Shown one piece after another: positions 25,750 through 32,697 of a stretch of DNA of 42,706 nucleotides. The stretch is taken from positions 1 to 42,706 of the forward strand of contig NZ_LHZU01000115.1 of the NCBI RefSeq assembly GCF_001580995.1. The letters are read 5' to 3'. Numbering within the stretch: the stretch's first letter is position 1; each line of letters begins with the position of its first letter. Origin of the DNA: Acetobacter senegalensis. GTDB taxonomy: Bacteria > Pseudomonadota > Alphaproteobacteria > Acetobacterales > Acetobacteraceae. The notes beneath the pieces are model-generated. The model saw nothing but the letters and a program-made list of their open reading frames with translations. It had not been told where the DNA came from and ran no database searches. A program made the position numbers and the translations under genes.

Positions 25750-26703
25750 TTACTCTGGAACCATAACACCAGATCGACCACCGCCAGCCCGATATCGGTC
25801 CAGATAGAAGGGCACAGTGTTCTCAATACTGCGCGGCGCGATACCGAGTTCCTCAAATCCCGGCTGGCCGGGGGGCACCACATTATCCTCGGACAACATC
25901 CGCAACTGATCACGCGTGATCAGCTTACCCGGCAGCCGCTCAAAAATACTGGCCTGCAAGGATGCCAGCGCAGAAGGCACAGTAAACAGCAGGCGGTCAC
26001 GCTGCGTTTCCTTGAGCACCCACTGATAAATCTGCCGCATGGTGAGAACTTCCGGCCCGCCCAGAGACCAGATCTTCCCCGCCAGCGTGGTATCCAGCGC
26101 AATGCGGGCCAGTGCCTGCGCCACGTCTCCTACAAAAACCGGCTGCACACGGGTATTGGCGCCATATACCGGCAAGATCGGCAGATAGCGGGCCATGGTG
26201 CCGAACAGATTGAAGAAATGATCTTCCGGGCCAAAGATAATGGAGGGCCGCACGATCGAGGCGTGCGGAAGATGGCGCCTAACAGCATCCTCCCCGGCAG
26301 CGCGGCTACGCCCGTAAGCGGAAGCGGCTGAGGGAGAAGCCCCCAGGGCGGACATCTGAACAAAACTGTCCACACCGGCAGCGGCGGCAAGACGCGCCAC
26401 ACGCTCAGCGCCCAGCACATTCACGGCCTCCAGCCCCTGCCGGGATGTGGAGCCCAGCACACCTACCAGATTGACGACGATAGACGCGCCTTCCACCACG
26501 CAGGCCACGGAGGCATCATCCAGCACGGAGGCATAGAAAGGCGCAATCTGCCCCACCCGCCCCAGGGGGCGCAGAAGAGTTGCACGGTCGGGCCGCCTGC
26601 TGGCCACCCTTACGGTATAGCCGGCCTCGGCCAGATTCTGGACCACATACTGCCCAACAAAGCCATTGCCACCCAGAACTGTTGCAATCTTACCTGTGCT
26701 CAT
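25750..26703 (-). CDS. NDUFA9-like NAD(P)-binding protein (atypical SDR)
   Basis: 317 residues from the ATG at 26703; a longer start at 26730 adds nine residues. Rossmann fold at the N-terminus with GGNGFVGQYVVQNLA (the atypical GGxGFxG of complex I NDUFA9 relatives, not the GxxGxxG of classical epimerases). Further motifs: VVNLVGVL, YGRSRAAGE (Tyr-x-x-x-Arg in place of YxxxK) and RPSIIFGPEDHFFNLF, a phrase highly typical of NDUFA9-like proteins. Such proteins are found in Alphaproteobacteria with an unproven link to respiratory complex I or ubiquinone metabolism. It stands between the gltD promoter side and tRNA-Leu. Confidence 0.88.
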   Translation of the reverse strand: MSTGKIATVLGGNGFVGQYVVQNLAEAGYTVRVASRRPDRATLLRPLGRVGQIAPFYASVLDDASVACVVEGASIVVNLVGVLGSTSRQGLEAVNVLGAERVARLAAAAGVDSFVQMSALGASPSAASAYGRSRAAGEDAVRRHLPHASIVRPSIIFGPEDHFFNLFGTMARYLPILPVYGANTRVQPVFVGDVAQALARIALDTTLAGKIWSLGGPEVLTMRQIYQWVLKETQRDRLLFTVPSALASLQASIFERLPGKLITRDQLRMLSEDNVVPPGQPGFEELGIAPRSIENTVPFYLDRYRAGGGRSGVMVPE

Positions 26704-26930
26704 TCCCAAAAAACCTTCTGCTTCCCTCATCAGGGCTGGGGGCGTCCGGCACGCCTTAATCTTTTAGTGCGCGCCGTCACGTTTCGGTCCGCCCTCTGGC
26801 TCCTGCCCACCCCTTTGAAATACGGCCAAAAGCCTTTGGCAGGCGGGCGTTTCAGACTGTGTTCCATTCCACTCCACAGGGCCAGAGCGCGGCACCACAC
26901 AAATCTGTCAGATATTTTTCATTTTCTCTG

Positions 26931-26959
26931 TTGACGGCCCCTCAAAGGCAGAGTAAATC
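26931..26959 (+). promoter_or_regulatory. Promoter of tRNA-Leu
   Basis: TTGACG (26931-26936) and TAAATC (26954-26959) separated by exactly 17 bp, 38 bp before the mature tRNA 5' end. Good sigma70-type match. Confidence 0.7.
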
Positions 26960-26997
26960 CCCCTTCACCACCCCGGAACACTCCGGGTTGCCTCTGA

Positions 26998-27084
26998 GCC
27001 CAGATGGCGGAATTGGTAGACGCGCAGGTTTCAGGTATCTGTGGCCGCAAGGTCGTGGAAGTTCGAGTCTTCTTCTGGGCACCA
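26998..27084 (+). tRNA. tRNA-Leu (anticodon CAG)
   Basis: Full class II tRNA: acceptor GCCCAGA (26998-27004) pairs with TCTGGGC (27074-27080), discriminator A, genomically encoded CCA (27082-27084). The D loop contains AATTGGTAGAC as expected for leucine tRNAs. Anticodon stem CAGGT/ATCTG with loop TTCAGGT places anticodon CAG at 27032-27034. A long variable arm (GGCCGCAAGGTCG) and the T arm with TTCGAGT follow. Confidence 0.96.
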
Positions 27085-27768
27085 ACATATCGCAGTTTAC
27101 TGCGAATGTTTACAGGGTTTGGTGTAATTTGGTCGAGTGACTGGTTCACTTGCCAAATTACACCCACCCCCTCTTCTCCTACAGTCCGATTTAATAGATC
27201 AAGCGCCTCAACGTTTGGTGCATGTGTTCTGTTCCCATACGCAGTCTTCTCCGCCCTGCATGCAAGAAGCGGCCCGAAGAAGCTGGGGCTAAGTATGAAT
27301 TCGGCGTTTTACACTGACAAATGGCGTGAGCCTCACCATATGAGTGACACCAAGGGCGCGGCGTTCATGTGCAACACCAAGATCGGCAGGATCTGGTGAT
27401 CGACCTCTCCCCGCTTTTGAAGCAGCCTCTCCACCCTGCAAGCTGGACCGCGCAGAGAGAGAGAGCAGGACTCGTTTACGCTATCAGGCAACAAGGCAGG
27501 AATGTGTCTATTTGTGTGCAGAAAGAAAGAACATCACAAATAAAATAAATAGAAAAAACAGGATGGAAAACATCCACACTATTTTGAAGCATAATTGACT
27601 CTCTCATCGAAAATGTTATGAGGGTTTATACAGCGTTAATATATTAGAAATAAATTTTAATGTTTCGTTTACAATTTTCTTATCGCAAAAGTATTTCCAT
27701 AGTTTCATGAAAATATGGTAATCATAGTTTCCGATTATCTATCGCACCAATACGAGCAGAGCTGAAAC
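27085..27768. other. Long non-coding stretch after tRNA-Leu
   Basis: 684 bp with no convincing gene. It holds a small hairpin (CGCAG-TTTA-CTGCG, 27091-27104), the large inverted repeat at 27121-27164, a GC-richer middle with only broken frames, and an increasingly AT-rich end (about 27530-27760) that should hold the kinase promoter. The position just 3' of a tRNA suggests a scar of past integration, but no integrase remains. Confidence 0.45.
27121..27164. repeat. Perfect nested inverted repeat downstream of tRNA-Leu
   Basis: Arms GGTGTAATTTGG (27121-27132) and CCAAATTACACC (27153-27164) are perfect complements. Inside, AGTGA (27136-27140) and TCACT (27146-27150) form a second pair around CTGGT. 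No T tract follows, so not a standard terminator. Confidence 0.85.
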
Positions 27769-28827
27769 ATGGGACATATGGAAAAAGCAGCTGAAACTTA
27801 TGCCAAAGCGCTTTTTCCTGCGTTGCAGACGGTCTCTCCTGCCACGCTTCTTGATCTGCAAAGCGCCATGCTTGATGCCACGCCGGACTGCATCAAAGTT
27901 TTATCGCGCGATGGCACGCTTCTGATGATGAATCGCGCCGGCTGCCTGGCGCTGAACGTTCCACGTGAATCAGGCTTTGGCATGCCCTGGCTCTCCCTTC
28001 TGCCGCCAGAGGTGTATGAGGAAGGGAAAAAGGCGCTCACAAAAGCCGCCGGGGGTGAGAGGGTCCGCTTTCAGGGCAAAAGTCGTAGCCCGGGCGGCTT
28101 CATGTATTGGGACAACATTCTTATTCCGCTGGTGACAACAACGGCTGAAGACGGCCTCACCATTTTATGTGTCTCCCGCGATATCACGCAGACAACCACC
28201 CTGCGGCTTGAACTGGAAGAAGCGTTGGAGCGGGAACGCGTGCTAACGCAGGAAATGCAGCACCGTATTGGCAATCTTTTTTCCATTGTAAACGGGCTCG
28301 TCTCCCTATCAGAAAGAGAAGCCGCGCAGGCAGGGGATGCACCAAGCGCCACCCATATTCTAAAAGACAAGCTCAGCGCACTTGCCCGCGTCTCCTCTCT
28401 GGCACGCCACGGAAAAGGGGATGATCCACTTCAAACGGAAGCCATGGACCTGCGCAGTATTCTTCAGGCGGTGCTGCAACCCTATGGCACGCGCTGCACA
28501 CTGCATGGAGACGCCATCAAGGTCGCCAAAAATGAGGTGACATGCTTCTCTCTCATTTTCCATGAGCTTGCGACAAACTCCATGAAGTATGGCGCACTGA
28601 GCAGTTTCCACGGTCTTGTCTCTCTTGACTGGAAACAGGAGGACGCTCACCTGCGCTTCAACTGGACAGAAACAGGAGGGCCACCAGTTTCCGCCCCACC
28701 ACACACATTCGGCTTTGGCAGCGGGCTGCTTGATCGCCTTGTTCGTTCTGCTGAGGGGAAGGTAAAAAGAGAATGGCTCCCCGAAGGGTTGAGCGTGAAC
28801 CTGTGGTTTCCTAACACGGCGGAGTGA
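27769..28827 (+). CDS. PAS domain HWE-family sensor histidine kinase
   Basis: 352 residues (or from the ATG at 27778, three residues shorter). A PAS domain at about 30-140 (MLDATPDCIKVLSRDGTLLMMN, ending ILCVSRDIT) is followed by the HWE-type phosphoacceptor helix EMQHRIGNLFSIVNGL with His165. In the ATPase domain are the N-box HELATNSMKYGALS (Asn270), the W-x-E of FNWTETGGPPV, and the G-box FGFGSGLLDRLV. These replace the classical H/F/G pattern and define HWE/HisKA_2 kinases of Alphaproteobacteria. No transmembrane segment, so a soluble sensor (redox, light or ligand). No response regulator is adjacent: an orphan kinase, possibly feeding the PhyR general stress pathway. Confidence 0.9.
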   Translation: MGHMEKAAETYAKALFPALQTVSPATLLDLQSAMLDATPDCIKVLSRDGTLLMMNRAGCLALNVPRESGFGMPWLSLLPPEVYEEGKKALTKAAGGERVRFQGKSRSPGGFMYWDNILIPLVTTTAEDGLTILCVSRDITQTTTLRLELEEALERERVLTQEMQHRIGNLFSIVNGLVSLSEREAAQAGDAPSATHILKDKLSALARVSSLARHGKGDDPLQTEAMDLRSILQAVLQPYGTRCTLHGDAIKVAKNEVTCFSLIFHELATNSMKYGALSSFHGLVSLDWKQEDAHLRFNWTETGGPPVSAPPHTFGFGSGLLDRLVRSAEGKVKREWLPEGLSVNLWFPNTAE

Positions 28828-29147
28828 CCTTATTCAGGGCAAGCCGCAGGGAAATAACAGCCTCCGAGAGAAATGATCCGTTTTTCCTTGCGCCAGAGAG
28901 GCCACGCCACCTACGCGGGCTATGGCTTTGACTTCCCCTCTGATCTTCCCGGCCCCCTGCCGATCCCGTTTGCACGACAACGCTCAGAGCGTGAACACCC
29001 CACAGGCCCACAAGGCGCATTACTGCCCTTAGAGCATAGGCCCGTCCCCCTTTAACCAGACGGGCCGCTTTTCCACTTATCCCCAGATTCTGCGGATGGT
29101 TGCGTGGGTAAGCCTGTGGATAGCGGGTACATTTTTAGGGGATTATG
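28828..29147. other. Intergenic region with hairpin and DnaA-box-like motifs
   Basis: 320 bp without a convincing gene. A perfect 7-bp hairpin GGCCCGT/ACGGGCC (29039-29066) followed by GCTTTTCC may end the kinase transcript. Two near-matches to the DnaA box (TTATCCCCA at 29077, TGTGGATAG at 29115) lie just after it. A 60-codon frame at 28873 has no ribosome site and is left out. Confidence 0.4.
29039..29066 (+). terminator. Possible terminator hairpin downstream of the kinase
   Basis: Stem of 7 perfect base pairs (GGCCCGT/ACGGGCC), loop 14 nt, then GCTTTTCC. Located 210 bp after the kinase stop. Confidence 0.4.
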
Positions 29148-29918
29148 TCAGCAGACCAGAGCCGCCCCCAGAAAAGCAGCGTTCTCGGCCCGCAGCTTTT
29201 CCAGATCATCCCCTGTCGGATAAAGGCCACCCGGTAGCATGAGCTGCGGCCATAATACGCCATGCACTTCCATCAGGCGGGACCGTAGCCAGCGCCACGT
29301 ACATTTTTGCCGCGTGCCCCATGTCAGCAATGTTACCAGATCATCATCCGCCGTTCCGGCATAATCCCAGACCAGCACACAATGTCCGCCCCACGAGCCG
29401 GGGCGCTGGTCTCCCGGGCTCAGGGTATCCCACACGCCGGGGGCCTGATCGGCCAGAGCCAGTTGCACTCCCACATAAGCAGCCCCCAGCCCAGCGATGA
29501 TCAACCGCAAAGTGTTGAAGTCACCCTCCTCTGCCGTGCCCCATAAGGGATAGAAGGTCTGCGTGGTCAGCGCATATCCGGCCCGCCCGGCACATGCCAG
29601 AACATCTACTTCCACTCCCCCTTGATCCGTTACCGGACGAGCGGGATCATAGCCGGTGGAGAGGCTGTAAAAATGCAGGGCATCCTGCTCGGTTACGGCA
29701 ACCTGAAACCCGGCAAGTGCCGCCGTGGCCCGGATATGGTTGCCCAGCCCAACCGATGTGCAGTCCCCCACCCGATCATTGCCCAGCAGGAGCGGTGCCG
29801 GGTCAATATGGTCGCGCACCAGACGCGCAGGTGCCTTCCGCGCCATCATCCGTAAACCGGACAAGCGCGGTTGCCCGGCCCGACGCTCCGCGGGCCGACA
29901 TCCCAATTTTCTCTGCAT
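29148..29918 (-). CDS. Papain-like fold protein, possible phage-derived cysteine peptidase
   Basis: 256 residues, ATG with AGGA ribosome site. Candidate catalytic residues are arranged as in C1-type peptidases: Cys53 in RVGDCTSVGLGN at the head of a helix, His179 in GSWGGHCVLVWDY, and a following strand LLTWGTRQKCTW (Trp200-Gly after the expected Asn/Asp strand). No signal peptide is evident. It lies beyond a strong terminator relative to the lysis-like genes, so it has its own promoter, but is in the same direction and near. Similar proteins occur in prophage regions as far as I recall; function unknown. Confidence 0.65.
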   Translation of the reverse strand: MQRKLGCRPAERRAGQPRLSGLRMMARKAPARLVRDHIDPAPLLLGNDRVGDCTSVGLGNHIRATAALAGFQVAVTEQDALHFYSLSTGYDPARPVTDQGGVEVDVLACAGRAGYALTTQTFYPLWGTAEEGDFNTLRLIIAGLGAAYVGVQLALADQAPGVWDTLSPGDQRPGSWGGHCVLVWDYAGTADDDLVTLLTWGTRQKCTWRWLRSRLMEVHGVLWPQLMLPGGLYPTGDDLEKLRAENAAFLGAALVC

Positions 29919-29927
29919 AACGATCCT

Positions 29928-29980
29928 GAAAAAAGAAGAAGGCCGTACGGAGTGCCTGTTAGGCTCCTCCCTACGGCCTC
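29928..29980 (-). terminator. Intrinsic terminator upstream of the papain-like gene
   Basis: On the minus strand, GGCCGTAGGGAG pairs with CTCCGTACGGCC (one mismatch bulge) and is followed by TTCTTCTTTTTTC. It would stop transcripts coming from the lysis-like cassette. Confidence 0.75.
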
Positions 29981-30125
29981 AGATTAAAGCATGGGACAGT
30001 TTGGCTGGCCGGTTGCACCATTACCAGGCAACATCGCGCCAGAGAGCAAACGTGCATCCCTGCACACAGACAAACTTGATTACTGACGTAACTGGCGCCT
30101 CATGGTGGCGTCTTGCTGGGTCTAT

Positions 30126-30163
30126 GCGTCTGACTGAAAGCAAGCGGGATAGAGACGCTTTTT
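30126..30163 (+). ncRNA. Terminator-like 3' end of a possible small RNA
   Basis: GCGTCT (30126-30131) pairs with AGACGC (30153-30158), followed by five T. A CTTGCT/AGCAAG pair is available as an alternative fold. No gene on the plus strand needs a terminator here, so a short rightward transcript is possible. No promoter identified. Confidence 0.25.
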
Positions 30164-30376
30164 ACGCTCCCTACGCATCACGCTTTCAGATTACCCTTTT
30201 CGCACAATAATGTTGTCTATCCAGCATGCTTTTCTAGGCTTCCAACACGCGGTCAACGCATGGTGGAAACACCTATACCATGGAAAGGAGACGGTGCCAG
30301 AAACGGTGATTGTAAACCCGTCTACCAGCCTCCCCTACGGAAGGCTTTTCCCACAAAAAGCAAAATCGAACGGGCT

Positions 30377-30499
30377 TTATTTGTTGCGCATCGCCTTGGC
30401 GACCATCATGAAGAATACCGCAAGCGCCACGCTGACGGATACAATCAGCCGCGCGGCGGGTTTCTGCTGTTTCTGAAACTCTTCAGACAGTTTTTCCAT
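30377..30499 (-). CDS. Small membrane protein (40 aa) of the lysis-like cassette
   Basis: 40 residues starting at ATG 30499 with a strong AGGAGG ribosome site 7 nt upstream. A longer in-frame start (30658) overlaps the neighbouring gene in another frame and lacks support. Charged N-terminus (MEKLSEEFQKQQKPAAR) then a single transmembrane helix (LIVSVSVALAVFFMMVAKA) and basic end. Last gene of the cassette before the terminator. Size and layout fit a small phage lysis accessory or unrelated small membrane protein. Confidence 0.6.
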   Translation of the reverse strand: MEKLSEEFQKQQKPAARLIVSVSVALAVFFMMVAKAMRNK

Positions 30500-30570
30500 G
30501 ATCTGTATCCTCCTTGCTGTAGGGGCACAACGTTCGCCTGAACCTGTTGTTCCCTCCGGTCTATACCCTG

Positions 30571-30678
30571 TCAGGCGTCTGGCCACTGCCGCTGCCGTCT
30601 GCCCCATACGAACAGAATAACCAGCACTGTCTGCGCCCCCATACCCGCCAAAACGCATAGCAGATCACGCAGCACCAT
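30571..30678 (-). CDS. Tiny membrane protein (35 aa), start overlaps lipoprotein stop
   Basis: 35 residues. Its ATG shares a base with the TGA of the lipoprotein gene (TGATG), so translation is likely coupled. It has one hydrophobic segment (LCVLAGMGAQTVLVILFVW) and a basic Arg/Gln/Trp-rich tail. Too short for standard gene finding. Function unknown; the position in a lysis-like cassette suggests an accessory holin or spanin-like role. Confidence 0.5.
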   Translation of the reverse strand: MVLRDLLCVLAGMGAQTVLVILFVWGRRQRQWPDA

Positions 30679-31238
30679 CAGCCGGACACCCCAAGCACAG
30701 CAAGAGCCGCACTCTCACTCATGCGTGACGACACATCGTTTGCACGCAAGCCCGTGCTCACCATGGCCTGCATAAGAGAGGTAATGGTCTCGGCTGCTGT
30801 CATGGCGAGGCTCATCTTGTCACGCACGGTTTGGGAAAGCCCAGCTTCTGCCTGCAACAACGTCCCGGCCGCGCTGAGCACGGTTTCAAAGTCTGCCAGA
30901 ATGGACTGAAACGCCTGTTTAACGGACGCATTGTTGTAAGAAACCGTCAGACTTCCATTTGCCTGCGTTTTCAGACTATCAAGAGCAGCCAATACGTTTT
31001 GTGCACAGGCCTCCACCACAGCCACCAGTGGCGCGCCAATGCCCTGCGCCACATTCGGCACAGCCAGCAGCATCTGCGCAAAGTTGTATCCTGCCTGCGC
31101 ATAGGCCTCCACCTTGGCGACATCCAAAGTAAAAGAGGTCACAGACCCATGAGTGGTTACAGTGCAGGCGGCCAGAAGTCCGCCCAAGCAGGCCACACTG
31201 CCCGACTGCATAAGAGTACGACGTGAAATGTGCGTCAT
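30678..31238 (-). CDS. Predicted lipoprotein of lysis-like cassette
   Basis: 186 residues. The signal has a twin-arginine-like SRRTLMQSG followed by a hydrophobic stretch and lipobox LLAAC (Cys25). The mature protein is Ala/Ser/Val-rich and predicted almost wholly helical, with repeated helices such as QAFQSILADFETVLSAAGTL. A lipoprotein in this position could span the periplasm like an outer-membrane spanin, but it is much longer than Rz1, so this is only a guess. It is separated from the holin-like gene by a terminator at 31253-31277, so it may have its own promoter in that gap. Confidence 0.7.
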   Translation of the reverse strand: MTHISRRTLMQSGSVACLGGLLAACTVTTHGSVTSFTLDVAKVEAYAQAGYNFAQMLLAVPNVAQGIGAPLVAVVEACAQNVLAALDSLKTQANGSLTVSYNNASVKQAFQSILADFETVLSAAGTLLQAEAGLSQTVRDKMSLAMTAAETITSLMQAMVSTGLRANDVSSRMSESAALAVLGVSG

Positions 31239-31252
31239 AGTGCGTGTTCCAT

Positions 31253-31277
31253 AAAAAAAGCCGCCATAAGGCAGCCG
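31253..31277 (-). terminator. Intrinsic terminator after the holin-like gene
   Basis: On the minus strand, GGCTGCC/GGCGGC stem around TTAT followed by seven T. Lies between the holin-like and lipoprotein genes and would attenuate transcription of the latter. Confidence 0.78.
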
Positions 31278-31305
31278 TGAGTGCGTTTGCGTTTGAAGAG
31301 AAAAA

Positions 31306-31602
31306 TTACGATGTACTCTTGCCTGACGGGTCAGAAGACTGTGGGTGCACTGCCGTGTTCTGGCCTGTGGCGAGGTGATTTGCAGCCCACCCGAAATTCA
31401 GGCCGATAACAGACACAAGCTTATATGCCGCCATCCACCGTGACCCTTCCTGTGGCGCTGGCACTGCTGTTGCAATGGCCCCGCAGATAATCACCACTGT
31501 GCACAAAATGGTATCCCATGGCGCCGGGACTTCAGAAACCACAAGTGGCACAAGCGCAACAATACTGCTGATCTTGCCGCCGGTTACAAGAACCTGCTTC
31601 AT
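31306..31602 (-). CDS. Holin-like small membrane protein
   Basis: 98 residues. Two hydrophobic segments (about SSIVALVPLVVSEV and DTILCTVVIICGAIATAV), a third weaker one (YKLVSVIGLNFGWAANH) and a hydrophilic Ser/Thr-rich end. Size and topology are those of phage holins. Its start overlaps the stop of the SleB-like hydrolase by ATGA (31599-31602), giving the common endolysin-holin pairing. No family-specific motif was recognised, so the holin call rests on size, topology and context. Confidence 0.6.
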   Translation of the reverse strand: MKQVLVTGGKISSIVALVPLVVSEVPAPWDTILCTVVIICGAIATAVPAPQEGSRWMAAYKLVSVIGLNFGWAANHLATGQNTAVHPQSSDPSGKSTS

Positions 31603-32015
31603 GATCCTTCTCCTTTAAGGCCGATACGATAAAAGGCGTGATGGCCTATTGTTTTTCTGTAGAACCTTCCGCACGCCCAGACGGGCGGGGCTGTACGACG
31701 ATCAAAATAATGGTCCGCACCATCCGTAAGATCAGGCAGTTGGCCCAGTTCCATCTGAAACGCCAGCAACAGGGCCTCATGAAACTGTGGGTTTTCTGCT
31801 GTTACAGTCAGTAGTTTTTCCCTGTTGGGGTCTTGGTGCCTCCAACAGGAAAACTGCGCCGGTGCCGTGCAGACGGAGATCACATCCCGCCCCCACCATC
31901 CCGGCTGAACCACACGGTTATGCACCACATTCAGCACAGCCTGCATGCCCTGAGAGCCTTCTCCCCGCGCCTCACCCCATGCTGTGCGGGCGGCAATATC
32001 AACGGGTGTGTTCAT
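31599..32015 (-). CDS. SleB-type cell wall hydrolase (endolysin candidate)
   Basis: 138 residues from ATG 32015, which overlaps the upstream stop (ATGA); a longer in-frame start at 32051 lies inside the upstream gene. The SleB/Hydrolase_2 domain fills the protein: ARTAWGEARGEGSQGMQAVL (probable catalytic Glu at 15 or 19), NVVHNRV, then APAQFSCW, ADHYFDRRTAPPVW and GRFYRKTIGHHAFYRI. Such domains cleave peptidoglycan as lytic transglycosylases or amidases, and serve in spore germination and as phage endolysins. No signal peptide, so a holin would be needed for export. Confidence 0.88.
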   Translation of the reverse strand: MNTPVDIAARTAWGEARGEGSQGMQAVLNVVHNRVVQPGWWGRDVISVCTAPAQFSCWRHQDPNREKLLTVTAENPQFHEALLLAFQMELGQLPDLTDGADHYFDRRTAPPVWACGRFYRKTIGHHAFYRIGLKGEGS

Positions 32016-32404
32016 GCACCACCACCCAGAACATGCCTCCAGACATGCCACAGAGCATCCCCCATCCGGGCCCAGCCAAGGAGTGTGGTGGCACCTGCAA
32101 TCACCGTTACGGTAATCCAGTTCGCCAGACGGATGCCGCCTTCTATACGGGCAAGGCGATCAGAAACTTCTGCGTCACGCCTATGGGTATTACGGCTCAT
32201 GTCATCAACGCGGCTCATGATCTCCTGCCGTGTGCAGGCCGCATTATCATCAACAGCCTGCGTCAGATCCCGCCGTAATTCGGAAAACTGGCGCGAAAGA
32301 AGGTCCAGCCCATCGCGCAGATGATCATGCCTGCCTTCCACCCGCGCCACGCGTTCACGCAGCACGGCGACTTCCTCCGCCGTTGCGCATCGATTATCTT
32401 GCAT
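32012..32404 (-). CDS. Coiled-coil protein with C-terminal membrane helix (XhlA-like layout)
   Basis: 130 residues. A charged coiled-coil (about 8-90: VAVLRERVARVEGR, LSRQFSELRRDL, VSDRLARIEGGI) leads to one transmembrane helix at about 93-112 (NWITVTVIAGATTLLGWA). This is the arrangement of XhlA-type phage lysis proteins and similar membrane-anchored coiled-coils. It is the first gene of the cassette and overlaps the hydrolase start. Also possible: a phage tail-associated anchor. Confidence 0.65.
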   Translation of the reverse strand: MQDNRCATAEEVAVLRERVARVEGRHDHLRDGLDLLSRQFSELRRDLTQAVDDNAACTRQEIMSRVDDMSRNTHRRDAEVSDRLARIEGGIRLANWITVTVIAGATTLLGWARMGDALWHVWRHVLGGGA

Positions 32405-32425
32405 GATGTGTGTCCAGAAACAGAA

Positions 32426-32447
32426 AAACCACCCCGAAGGGTGGTTT
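32426..32447. terminator. Bidirectional terminator hairpin
   Basis: AAACCACCC/GGGTGGTTT with CGAA loop; on the minus strand GGTGGTTTTT continues into T residues. It lies after the siderophore receptor gene (stop 32698) and before the lysis-like cassette. Confidence 0.65.
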
Positions 32448-32697
32448 CAAAAATGGAAATGTCTGCAAGAGACATCTCCCAAGCTGAATCTGTCTTAAGG
32501 CTGACCACGCGCGCACTCAAGCTTGGTGGCGGCATCCCTCCGACACAGAAAACCTTTCAGGCACACACAGATGCAGCTGCGGGAAAGTATGGTTTCTTCG
32601 GCTCCCCCTTCTCCCCAAATGGGCTGTGCAACAAACGTTACCAGAGTGCTACCCAGACCATGCCAGCATGGTTGCGCATCACGTCTTTGTCGCTCCT

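Larger units (their letters stand above)
29919..30376. other. Non-coding stretch with terminator and possible small RNA
   Basis: 458 bp. Contains the intrinsic terminator at 29928-29980 (minus), a possible rightward terminator at 30126-30163, and several short hairpins between (for example GTTGC/GCAAC at about 30013-30034). No coding frame has a ribosome site. Confidence 0.4.

Noticed and set aside
27299..27399. Possible gene fragment after tRNA-Leu
   Set aside because: A short tail of plausible residues exists but is too short and unrecognised to call an integrase or transposase remnant.
28873..29055. 60-codon plus-strand frame after the kinase
   Set aside because: No ribosome site, no family resemblance, composition like a random GC-rich frame.
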